Below are positions 48,157 through 55,131 of a stretch of 55,131 nucleotides of DNA, one piece after another. Position numbers and translations under genes: made by a program. Under the pieces are notes generated by a model. The model did not search any database. It was not told the DNA's origin and worked only from the letters and a program-made list of their open reading frames with translations. The stretch is taken from the NCBI GenBank assembly GCA_016779565.1, contig JADHNJ010000012.1, positions 1 through 55,131 of the forward strand. Direction: 5' to 3'. The first letter of the stretch is position 1. Each line of letters begins with the position of its first letter. The stretch is from Pseudomonadales bacterium. GTDB taxonomy: Bacteria > Pseudomonadota > Gammaproteobacteria > Pseudomonadales > Azotimanducaceae.

Positions 48157-48708
48157 ATGAGACTAACAAGCCCTAGAATTGCGCCGGTGCCGCCAGAGTC
48201 TTGGTCAGATACCCAAAAAGCCCTGCTCGAACCTCAAGTCATGCGCGGACGAGTGCAAAACATCTTTTTAACACTTGCCAACCATGTACCTCTGGCCAAG
48301 CGGTGGATGGTTTTCGCCAATCACATCCTGCATAAATCAACGCTCTCCCCCCGAGATCGTGAACTTCTAATCCTGCGGATTGGCTGGTTATGTCAGTCAG
48401 GATACGAATGGGGTCAACACGTCTTGATCGGTCGGCAAGCCGGAATAACTGACGAGGAAATCGAAGCCATTAAAATGGGTCCTGGAGCCGATATATGGAG
48501 CCTTAAAGAAAAGTCGCTACTGCAGGCAGCAGATGAATTACGCTCAGACGCTTTCATTACCGACGCAACTTGGCAAACTCTCAGCGACTCATACAATGAG
48601 CAGCAGCTGATGGACCTGGTGTTTACCGTTGGCCAATATCAATTGGTTTCTATGGCGCTCAACACTTTTGGCGTACAACTTGATCCTGATTTACCTTCAA
48701 TGACTTAG
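48157..48708 (+). CDS. Carboxymuconolactone decarboxylase family protein
   Basis: This AhpD-like helical protein has 183 residues. It contains the motif ELLILRIGWLCQSGYEWGQHV, in which a single cysteine and the histidine are kept but the second cysteine of the peroxidase-active CxxC is absent, as in many CMD-family proteins of unclear function. It diverges from the GST-like gene and is convergent with the kinase-like gene. Role unknown. Confidence 0.85.
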   Translation: MRLTSPRIAPVPPESWSDTQKALLEPQVMRGRVQNIFLTLANHVPLAKRWMVFANHILHKSTLSPRDRELLILRIGWLCQSGYEWGQHVLIGRQAGITDEEIEAIKMGPGADIWSLKEKSLLQAADELRSDAFITDATWQTLSDSYNEQQLMDLVFTVGQYQLVSMALNTFGVQLDPDLPSMT

Positions 48709-48733
48709 ATCAAATCCCTTAGGAGATGAGACT

Positions 48734-49801
48734 TCAGAGATCGATATCATCAAGATTGACGGATTTGTCGATTTGCGCCCAAGCTAATTTCGCCATGTTA
48801 AACGCGCCAGCGCCGGCGGCCTCCGCGTGCTGACTGGCTGCGGTACCGTCCAGCACCCGCTTGGCTATACCTTGTAAGATAGCAGCCATCTTGAACATAT
48901 TGAACGCCAGATAATAGTCCCAATCCTCAATACCATCGCGCCCGGTTCGCTTACAGTAGGCCTCTACAAAGGCCTGTTCCGAAGGGATCCCTAAAGCTTC
49001 AACGTCCACCCCCCGTAACGCATCTCGGTACGGTCGACATAGGTAGGCAAAATCTGCAATCGGACACCCAAGCGTGCTTAACTCCCAATCTAATAAACCG
49101 ATAACTTCACTTCGAGTAGGGTGCATCATCATATTTGCAATTTGAAGATCGCCGTGAACAATTGAACAGCTCTGGCTTGCAGGAATATTGTCTGGAAGGT
49201 ATGCCAGCAGATTATCCATGTAAGGATTATCTACCGTTTTTGTGTACTCATACTGGCCGCCCCACCGGGTTAATTGCCGAGATATATAGTCAGTCTCTTT
49301 TCCAAAATCACTTAATCCTATCGCACGGTAATCGACTTGGTGCAGCTTAGCGACTGCCGCATTGGCGGCGTCCCAAAATTCAAACCGCTGCTGGGGTGAG
49401 TAAGGTCCGTGGGTCGCATCCCAGATCACCCGCCCCTCAAGAAACTCCATCACGTAAAACCAAGTGCCTATAACTGATTCGTCCGTGCATAACGCGTAGG
49501 TTTTGGCAGTGGGAACATCTTCGTTTGCAAGCGCTGTCAGCACCTTGTATTCACGATCCACGGCGTGCGCTGATTTTAAGAGCTCACCGGGTGGCTTCCG
49601 GCGGAGCACATATCGCCGATCGTCAGTGGTAATCAAGTAGGTAGGATTGGACTGACCGCCGGCGAATTCTTCTAAGGTAATAGGCCCTTTAAACCCTTCC
49701 ACGTTTGCGGCCATAAACTCGGTGAGATTCGAGATTGGAATTTGGTGGCGCGTCTGGACGGGGATGGTACCGGTATTATCTTCAGCTTTAAAATCGGTCA
49801 T
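48734..49801 (-). CDS. Aminoglycoside-phosphotransferase-family kinase, ACAD10/11-like
   Basis: The 355-residue protein has the APH kinase fold with catalytic IVHGDLQIANMM and metal-binding LLDWELSTLGCPIADFAYL. It resembles the kinase domain of ACAD10/11, which phosphorylates hydroxyacyl-CoAs; here it stands alone, without an acyl-CoA dehydrogenase next to it. The ATG at 49801 has GTGAG about 7 bases upstream; a GTG at 49813 is the alternative. True aminoglycoside resistance is unlikely. Substrate is inferred only from family trends. Confidence 0.82.
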   Translation of the reverse strand: MTDFKAEDNTGTIPVQTRHQIPISNLTEFMAANVEGFKGPITLEEFAGGQSNPTYLITTDDRRYVLRRKPPGELLKSAHAVDREYKVLTALANEDVPTAKTYALCTDESVIGTWFYVMEFLEGRVIWDATHGPYSPQQRFEFWDAANAAVAKLHQVDYRAIGLSDFGKETDYISRQLTRWGGQYEYTKTVDNPYMDNLLAYLPDNIPASQSCSIVHGDLQIANMMMHPTRSEVIGLLDWELSTLGCPIADFAYLCRPYRDALRGVDVEALGIPSEQAFVEAYCKRTGRDGIEDWDYYLAFNMFKMAAILQGIAKRVLDGTAASQHAEAAGAGAFNMAKLAWAQIDKSVNLDDIDL

Positions 49802-50036
49802 ATTACAACTCACTTTCTAACAAGGCTTGATGATGATCGCTCATGCAAGATCAATCAAGTGGGCAGTCGCCCGCCCTACCTCACACAGTCTTGGTTTAGC
49901 GTCATTCGCTCATAGGTTGAATGCTATTTGCGCCTGAAACTTTGGCGGGGATTTTTAGTAGTCCCATTGGCCAAACTACCTCTCCACTGCGGGGCAATCT
50001 CATGGTCACCCCGACGCACCTCGCAACGGATCGCCC

Positions 50037-50068
50037 AAAAAAAAGGCCAGCGATGCTGGCCTTTATAA
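50037..50068 (-). terminator. Rho-independent terminator after korB
   Basis: The stem GGCCAGC / GCTGGCC (50045-50061) with loop GAT is flanked by eight A (50037-50044) on the left and TTTATAA on the right. On the minus strand it lies just after the korB stop and ends in a T-run, so it should close the korAB message. Confidence 0.9.
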
Positions 50069-50079
50069 ATTGGTTAATG

Positions 50080-51096
50080 TTACTGAACTGTCCAGGTATG
50101 ACCCTGACGTAGCACTGCATTGAAATCTGCAATGCCTTTCTTTTCACGTACAGTCTTAATTTGCTGATAAACCGAGTTTTCATAAGAGGTTTCGGCTTGG
50201 CAATACAGGACACCAATCGCCTCTGGAAAATCGGGTGCCGATAGACCCGCTAGCATGGTTGCCAAGATGCGATTCGTCTCATCGTGAACCACGATATCTT
50301 CAAGCGATACACCATTTTCGCCAATTGTAACGACTTCTAGCTGCAAGGTTTTAGCATTGAGCCTAAGTCCTTGACTGTTGTCTTGCCCAAACACCAAAGG
50401 CTGGCCGTGCTCCAACATCAGACGCGTCTCAGAGGCTGATTTTTTATCTTTAATGTAGTCAAAAATACCATCGTTATAAACCGGGCAGTTTTGATAGATT
50501 TCAACAAACGAAGCACCTTTGTGAGCATGGGCGCGCTTTAACACCGGCGTCATATGCTTCGCCTCTGTGTCAATCGTTCGGGCTACAAAACGCGCCCCTG
50601 CCCCTAAGGCAAAGGTACAGGGTCGCAGCGGCATATCAACTGACCCGTCAGGCGTCGAGGGTGAACGCGTGCCTACTTTTGAGGTGGGCGAATACTGGCC
50701 CTTCGTTAACCCGTAGATTTCGTTATTGAACAGCAAAATTTGAAGATCAACGTTACGCCGAAGCACATGCAACATGTGGTTACCACCGATACTCAAACCG
50801 TCGCCGTCGCCGGTGACTACCCATACATCAAGCTCTGGGTTCGCTAATTTTACACCTGTCGCGATAGACGGCGCTCGACCATGGATCGTGTGAAAGCCGT
50901 AGGTTTCCATGTAATAAGGGAATCGCGACGAACACCCAATACCGGACACGAACACCGTATTCTCTTTGGGCGTATCGATTTCAGGCATAAGCTTTTGGAT
51001 CGTCTTTAGGATTGCATAATCACCGCAACCCGGACACCAACGCACCTCCTGATCGGTGCTGAAATCTTTAAGGGTAAGTTTTTGGGGCGCGTTCAT
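50080..51096 (-). CDS. korB: 2-oxoacid:ferredoxin oxidoreductase beta subunit
   Basis: KorB binds ThDP and one [4Fe-4S] cluster and oxidises a 2-oxoacid to its acyl-CoA, reducing ferredoxin. In the 338-residue protein the cluster cysteines are in RWCPGCGDY (C21, C24), GIGCSSRFPYY (C55) and YQNCPVYNDG (C204). The ThDP motif is GDGDGLSIGGNHMLH. Substrate is probably 2-oxoglutarate, judged from the family type, but pyruvate or branched oxoacids cannot be ruled out. It is coupled to korA by a 4-base overlap and ends before a strong terminator. Confidence 0.93.
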   Translation of the reverse strand: MNAPQKLTLKDFSTDQEVRWCPGCGDYAILKTIQKLMPEIDTPKENTVFVSGIGCSSRFPYYMETYGFHTIHGRAPSIATGVKLANPELDVWVVTGDGDGLSIGGNHMLHVLRRNVDLQILLFNNEIYGLTKGQYSPTSKVGTRSPSTPDGSVDMPLRPCTFALGAGARFVARTIDTEAKHMTPVLKRAHAHKGASFVEIYQNCPVYNDGIFDYIKDKKSASETRLMLEHGQPLVFGQDNSQGLRLNAKTLQLEVVTIGENGVSLEDIVVHDETNRILATMLAGLSAPDFPEAIGVLYCQAETSYENSVYQQIKTVREKKGIADFNAVLRQGHTWTVQ

Positions 51097-52967
51097 ACTG
51101 ACTCTCCTAGTAGCGAATGAATCGCTTCTAAAATTTCTCGTATTTTAAAGGGTTGACCCGACACTTTATTCAAGCGCTGGGCATCGATTAAGTATTTAGC
51201 ACGAAGTACCTCAACTAACTGTCCTGTATTCATCTCTGGTACTAAGATCGAATCAAATCCGCTCAGCAAGGCGCCTAAATTCTCCGGGAATGGCATCATG
51301 TAACGAATGTGGATGTGGCTGACGTCTGCTCCAGTCGCTCTAGCGCGCTTTACGGCTTGGTGAATGGCGCCATAAGTTGACCCCCACCCCACCAAGGCTA
51401 GACGCCCGGAATCATTACCCTGACTTACGGTCTGAGGTGGAATAAATCTGGCAATGCCGTCGATCTTAGCTTTACGAACATCCGTCATTTTTTGATGGTT
51501 ATCGGGGTCGTAGGAGATATCACCTGTTTCATAGCTCTTTTCGATGCCACCAATTCTGTGCTCAAGCCCGGGGGTACCGGGTTTAGCCCAAACCCTCGCT
51601 AAGGTTTCTGGGTCTCGGTTTGCGGGCGTAAAGCCTTCCGGGTTGGTTTCAAACTGAACCGGGAACGGCGTGTATTCTGTCAGATCCGGGACTAACCAAG
51701 GTTCTGAAGCGTTTGCTAGGTAACCGTCGCTTAGAAGCAGAACCGGCGTTGAGAACTGCGTCGCGAGGCGGACTGCTTCAATCGCCACATCGAAACAATC
51801 AGCGGGCGTACTTGAGGCAATGACCGGCAGCGTCGTATCAGCATGACGTCCAAACAATGCTTGGTTCAGATCTGACTGCTCCGTCTTTGTGGGCATGCCG
51901 GTTGAGGGACCTCCCCGTTGGGTATTCACAATCACAAGTGGTAACTCGGTTGCAGCCGCCAGCGAGATTGCCTCTGCCTTTAAGGAAATTCCCGGTCCTG
52001 AACTCGAGGTGATCCCAAGGGTGCCGCCAAAGGAAGCGCCAATTGCGGCACAGACCGCGGCAATTTCATCTTCCGCTTGAAAGGTTACAACATCAAATTC
52101 TTTGTGTTGCGCCAGCGTATGGAGTAGCGAGGAGGCGGGCGTTATCGGATACGAAGCAAAGGTGATCGGAATTTCCGCCAAGCGACCACCGGCAATAAGT
52201 CCGTAAGCTAGCGACTCAGTGCCCGTGGCATTACGATACAAGCCTGGCGCAACTTGAGCACGCTGAATGCGATAAACCTCGACCCCGCTCGGCAACTCGG
52301 CAGTTTCTGCATAGCTATGGCCGGAATTTAGAGCAGCAATATTGGCCTGGGCGATATCTGGCTTACTGGCAAATTTTTTCTCAAGATTCTCAATCGTGAC
52401 CGATCGATCCCGGTCAAATAGCCACATCACCAACCCTAAAGTCCACATATTCTTACACCGTACCGCGAACTTATGGGACAACCCGAAGGGCTCTACCGCA
52501 GCAATCACCTGCTTGGTGATCTCAATTACAATGACTCGATAACCCTCCAACGAACCATCTTCCAATGGATTGGATTGATACCCTGCCCGGACCAAATTTT
52601 TATCTGTAAACGCGTCGCTATCAGCAATGATCACGCCACCGGGCAAAAGATCTTTGAGATTGGTGATCAGTGCTGCAGGATTCATGACGACCAGAACATC
52701 AACATCGTCGCCAGCGGTGGTGACTTCATCGGCACCAAAATAGATCTGAAAGGCTGATACACCGAAGGTTGCGCCTGCTGGGGCTCTAATTTCAGCCGGG
52801 AAATCAGGAAAGGTAGCGAGATCGTTTCCATGGAGCGCAGTGGCTTCGGTGAAGTTACTGCCGGTGAGCTGCATACCATCTCCGGAATCACCCGCAAAAC
52901 GCACAACAACCGCTGACGTTACTTGATCTGCATCGATTGAATCAGACACCTTCTCTACTACTGACAT
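51093..52967 (-). CDS. korA: 2-oxoacid:acceptor oxidoreductase alpha subunit, gamma-alpha fusion
   Basis: The 624-residue protein fuses the gamma domain (about 18-200, with RFAGDSGDGMQLTG) to the alpha pyrimidine-binding domain (from about 245, with ASYPITPASS at 272-280 and NTQRGGPSTGMPTKTEQSDL). This is the two-subunit form used by many aerobes and no ferredoxin subunit is encoded beside it. It works with KorB in a 2-oxoacid:ferredoxin oxidoreductase. AGAGGA precedes the ATG, and a perfect dyad (52994-53015) lies about 30 bases upstream. Confidence 0.93.
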   Translation of the reverse strand: MSVVEKVSDSIDADQVTSAVVVRFAGDSGDGMQLTGSNFTEATALHGNDLATFPDFPAEIRAPAGATFGVSAFQIYFGADEVTTAGDDVDVLVVMNPAALITNLKDLLPGGVIIADSDAFTDKNLVRAGYQSNPLEDGSLEGYRVIVIEITKQVIAAVEPFGLSHKFAVRCKNMWTLGLVMWLFDRDRSVTIENLEKKFASKPDIAQANIAALNSGHSYAETAELPSGVEVYRIQRAQVAPGLYRNATGTESLAYGLIAGGRLAEIPITFASYPITPASSLLHTLAQHKEFDVVTFQAEDEIAAVCAAIGASFGGTLGITSSSGPGISLKAEAISLAAATELPLVIVNTQRGGPSTGMPTKTEQSDLNQALFGRHADTTLPVIASSTPADCFDVAIEAVRLATQFSTPVLLLSDGYLANASEPWLVPDLTEYTPFPVQFETNPEGFTPANRDPETLARVWAKPGTPGLEHRIGGIEKSYETGDISYDPDNHQKMTDVRKAKIDGIARFIPPQTVSQGNDSGRLALVGWGSTYGAIHQAVKRARATGADVSHIHIRYMMPFPENLGALLSGFDSILVPEMNTGQLVEVLRAKYLIDAQRLNKVSGQPFKIREILEAIHSLLGESV

Positions 52968-52993
52968 AGCAATCCTCTTAGTTTTTCTGGCGC

Positions 52994-53015
52994 GATTGAC
53001 AATGAACTGTCAATC
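52994..53015 (-). promoter_or_regulatory. Perfect dyad upstream of korA
   Basis: GATTGACA and TGTCAATC are 8-base arms separated by 6 bases, 27 bases upstream of the korA ATG. The position and perfect symmetry suggest a repressor or activator site for korAB. The TTGACA arms could also include a -35 box, but no -10 box is obvious at the right distance. Confidence 0.5.
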
Positions 53016-53194
53016 ACACAACTCCCCCGACCCTCTATGAACACCCACAATTATCCGAGTCATTAATCGGTACGCCTCACCGATCATCGCTCACTCTCAT
53101 AGGGCTTCAAGTTGTCTGAGGGATTTCACTGCGTCGTCACTGATTAGACTGGCGCGAGCATAACAAACGGCGGCGTCGTTGAACAGTATCAAAC

Positions 53195-53221
53195 GACGGG
53201 GGAAAACAGATTTTTCCCGTC
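53195..53221 (-). terminator. Possible terminator after the ThDP enzyme gene
   Basis: An imperfect hairpin with arms GACGGGGGAAAA and TTTTTCCCGTC and a four-base loop lies 22 bases after the stop of the ThDP-dependent enzyme. Overlapping arms GTCGTT / AACGAC (about 53175-53197) offer a second fold. T-runs are inside the stem, not after it, so termination strength is uncertain. Confidence 0.4.
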
Positions 53222-53242
53222 TGACCCTGCCTAGAACATGCG

Positions 53243-54805
53243 CTACAAGACGGCCTCAATCAAACTTGGCCCTTGACGATTTATTGCTTCAGTAAGTGCC
53301 GCCTGAAAAGCCTCTGCGGTCGTAACCCGAGCACCGGGCACACCCATACTCTCTGCCAGTGCGGCAAAACCGATGGACGGCTCATTGAGGGCAAAAAGCG
53401 CACCCGCCTCTTGTCCGATTTCATTCACGCCTAAGCGTAAATATTCCGTTTCTAAAATGCCGTAGCGCTGATTATTGAATATCACCGTGATCACATTTAA
53501 TCGCTCTCGCGCCTGCGTCCAGAGCGCTTGATTGGTATACATCGATGCGCCATCTCCCAATAATGCAAAAACCTGACGATCTGGCTCGGCAATGGCGGCG
53601 CCAATTGCAGCAGGACCACCCTGACCAATAGAGCCACCCGTCAGGTTTAGCCAAGTATGGGCTTTAGTCGTTTGGGCTGGCCCAAGCACCGCAGCGCCTC
53701 CACCCGAATCGCCACAGAGAATCGATTTTTCTGGCATGGATTCTGCGATCATCAACGCCACCGCTCGAGTCGTGAGGGCTCCAGATGGGGCCTCATTCGT
53801 TCGCTTTTCATAGCGAATCGGACCACTATCTTGCGCCTCTGCTTCAGTCATGAGCTGCGCCAAAGCCCAAGCTACATCCTGATGTCCCTCGGCCAAGCAA
53901 TCCACTAAGCAGCCCTCCGGAGTCAATTCCGAAGGCGTCGAGGGGTAGGCGAAAAAACTCACCGGCGCTTGAGCCCCCGCCAGGACTAAATGGGTCACCC
54001 CAGATAATGCGCTCTGAACCTGTTCAGGAAAGTAAGGGAGCCGCTCAACTACAGGAAACCCTGGACCGGAATCCACTCGAGCAGGGAAAGTCGTCATTGC
54101 GATTCGACAGCCCACTTTGGCAGCGACGCGCGCGGCAGCCTCTCTCGCCTCAGGCAAGAGCCCATCTCGGTCTAACAAAATCAGACTACTGGGAGATAAC
54201 CTGCTGGCAATCTCTGCCACTTGAGCCTGGTCTGGTTTTTCAAGGGCTGGTGGGGCAACTTTTTGGACTTTTTGGACGACGCTTGCTGGGCCTACATCCC
54301 CCCAACACGCATCGGCTGGAATAATCAGCGTCGATATCTGGCCGCTAGAACCTACGCCTTTTGTCATTGCTGCTGTCAAGGCAGCCAATCCATCTTGGGC
54401 CAGCGAGGCAGCAGACGCATCCTTTTTGATCCAACGCGACACGTTTTTCGCTAAGGTCTCAATATCGCTGGTCAGGGGCGCATCTAGCACTTCATGATCT
54501 GCAGTATGATTGCCAACAAGATTAATTATGGGTGAACCCGCGCGGCGCGCGTTATGCAAATTCGCGATCCCATTGCCAAGTCCTGGTCCTAGGTGCAACA
54601 GCGTCACAGCCGGTTTACCTTTCATCCGAGCATAGCCGTCGGCGGCGCCAGTACAAACCCCCTCGAATAGGCACAGGACACCTCGAAACTCCGGCACTGC
54701 ATCCATGGCCTGTACCAAATGCATCTCTGAAGTACCGGGATTCGCAAAGCAAACCTCCACCCCAGCATCGACCAAAGCTTTCACTAAACTTAATGCACCA
54801 TTCAT
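53243..54805 (-). CDS. ThDP-dependent acetolactate-synthase-like enzyme
   Basis: The 520-residue protein has the three-domain fold of acetolactate synthase/benzoylformate decarboxylase: the ThDP-activating glutamate in CLFEGVCTGAADGYARM (E48), a middle domain, and the ThDP/Mg motif LLGDGASMYTNQALWTQ to NNQRYG near residue 425-460. It is shorter than IlvB and has no small subunit nearby, so it is more likely a decarboxylase or ligase of catabolism than a branched-chain biosynthetic enzyme. Substrate unknown. Its upstream region holds the tandem repeat array at 54945-55054. Confidence 0.85.
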   Translation of the reverse strand: MNGALSLVKALVDAGVEVCFANPGTSEMHLVQAMDAVPEFRGVLCLFEGVCTGAADGYARMKGKPAVTLLHLGPGLGNGIANLHNARRAGSPIINLVGNHTADHEVLDAPLTSDIETLAKNVSRWIKKDASAASLAQDGLAALTAAMTKGVGSSGQISTLIIPADACWGDVGPASVVQKVQKVAPPALEKPDQAQVAEIASRLSPSSLILLDRDGLLPEAREAAARVAAKVGCRIAMTTFPARVDSGPGFPVVERLPYFPEQVQSALSGVTHLVLAGAQAPVSFFAYPSTPSELTPEGCLVDCLAEGHQDVAWALAQLMTEAEAQDSGPIRYEKRTNEAPSGALTTRAVALMIAESMPEKSILCGDSGGGAAVLGPAQTTKAHTWLNLTGGSIGQGGPAAIGAAIAEPDRQVFALLGDGASMYTNQALWTQARERLNVITVIFNNQRYGILETEYLRLGVNEIGQEAGALFALNEPSIGFAALAESMGVPGARVTTAEAFQAALTEAINRQGPSLIEAVL

Positions 54806-55131
54806 CTAATTTGCTCCGAAATACCCTTTACATTTGTTTGACGGCAGTCGCAGAGAAGACGGTAGCCTCTGCTTGCGTTACCGTTAAAAAGATTCAGCGC
54901 CGCCACAATAACACTAGAGACCTGCTCCTTTTAGTTGCGAGCACATTTAATTGGCTAATTGACAGCCCAATTATTTGGCTAATTGACAACCATTTTATTG
55001 GCTAATTGACAGCCATTTTATTGGCTAATTGACAGCCCATTTAATTGGCAGCACTTGACGAGACGTTGACTAAAATCCGCCCATCACCGCGGCTACAACT
55101 GAGCGCTGCATCGAACAGAACCTATCGACTT
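54806..55131. other. Intergenic region with tandem dyad array, runs off the window
   Basis: No supported gene is seen up to the window edge. It holds the promoter region of the minus-strand ThDP enzyme gene and an A/T-rich tandem array (54945-55054). A frame entering from 54532 that reads through the array (NWLIDS-type peptide repeats) is antisense to the enzyme gene and has no ribosome site, so I do not call it. Confidence 0.6.
54945..55054. repeat. Tandem array of about 23-base units, 4.5 copies
   Basis: Four full units (54945-54969, 54970-54991, 54992-55014, 55015-55038) and a partial one (55039-55054) share the core TTGGCTAATTGACAGCC, with lengths of 22-25 bases. Within a unit, TGGCT and AGCCA form 5-base dyad arms around AATTGAC; one copy has a G-to-A change in an arm. 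The array is 140-250 bases upstream of the ThDP enzyme gene. It looks like a multi-site operator or an iteron-like element. Confidence 0.85.

Noticed and set aside
48734-49801. Aminoglycoside resistance gene
   Set aside because: The fold is shared, but motifs and context fit the ACAD10/11-like kinase group, not a resistance enzyme.
53243-54805. Biosynthetic acetolactate synthase (ilvB)
   Set aside because: It is shorter than IlvB, has no ilvH small subunit beside it, and lies apart from other branched-chain genes.
54532-55005. 157-codon plus-strand frame that reads through the tandem array
   Set aside because: It is antisense to the well-supported ThDP enzyme gene, has no ribosome site, and its peptide repeats come from the DNA repeat.
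54945-55054. CRISPR array
   Set aside because: Units are contiguous or nearly so, there are no unique spacers of 25-40 bases, and no cas genes are present.

Overview
The window looks like chromosomal DNA from an aerobic, probably marine gammaproteobacterium. The evidence is the gene order gltA // sdhCDAB-sucAB-lpd-sucCD (the Pseudomonas-type TCA supercluster with lpd between sucB and sucC), together with asd, aroC, folE, htpG and leuCD of gammaproteobacterial type. A LapB/LapC-type secretion pair and many acyl-CoA genes add to this picture. I cannot name the genus. I see no rRNA, tRNA, transposase, phage gene or CRISPR array, so this reads as backbone and metabolic-accessory sequence, not an island.

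Layout: 49-6230 holds asd, aroC, folE (opposite strand), a DUF4892 protein, sixA and htpG. From 6350 to 17657 (minus strand) lies the TCA block, read sdhC-sdhD-sdhA-sdhB-sucA-sucB-lpd-sucC-sucD and closed by a strong terminator. gltA diverges from it, followed by a cyclophilin and a D-2-hydroxyacid dehydrogenase. A CoxE-like VWA protein and a type I secretion ABC/adaptor pair fill 20955-25936.

From 36313 down to 25940 is a dense minus-strand run: leuC, leuD, cimA, galT, an F420-type luciferase-like oxidoreductase, mtnA, a class II aldolase, a DUF3014 protein, a family III CoA-transferase and an enoyl-CoA hydratase. Next come a GNAT acetyltransferase, a coniferyl-aldehyde-dehydrogenase-like ALDH, a second enoyl-CoA hydratase with a possible coupled small ORF, a DUF5916 outer-membrane protein, a metallophosphoesterase and a Gfo/Idh/MocA oxidoreductase. 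A small plus-strand peptide/glutathione group follows (ChaC-like, M20 amidohydrolase, proline-iminopeptidase-like hydrolase), facing a GST-like protein. The right end has a carboxymuconolactone-decarboxylase-like protein, an aminoglycoside-phosphotransferase-like kinase, korAB and a ThDP-dependent acetolactate-synthase-like enzyme.

How the genes work together: the TCA block encodes citrate synthase, 2-oxoglutarate dehydrogenase, succinyl-CoA synthetase and succinate dehydrogenase. The separate KorAB pair offers a second, ferredoxin-linked 2-oxoacid oxidation. leuCD-cimA suggests isoleucine synthesis through citramalate. mtnA with a class II aldolase suggests a salvage branch for methylthioribose phosphate or 5-deoxyribose phosphate.

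The least explained signals are non-coding. They are a 4.5-copy array of about 23 bp with internal dyads at 54945-55054, an A/T-rich tandem repeat in an unusually long sdhA-sdhB gap, a perfect palindrome over the start codon of the secretion ATPase, and a perfect dyad upstream of korA. I found no clearly new multi-gene system. The best candidates for a second look are the repeat array and the mtnA-aldolase pair.
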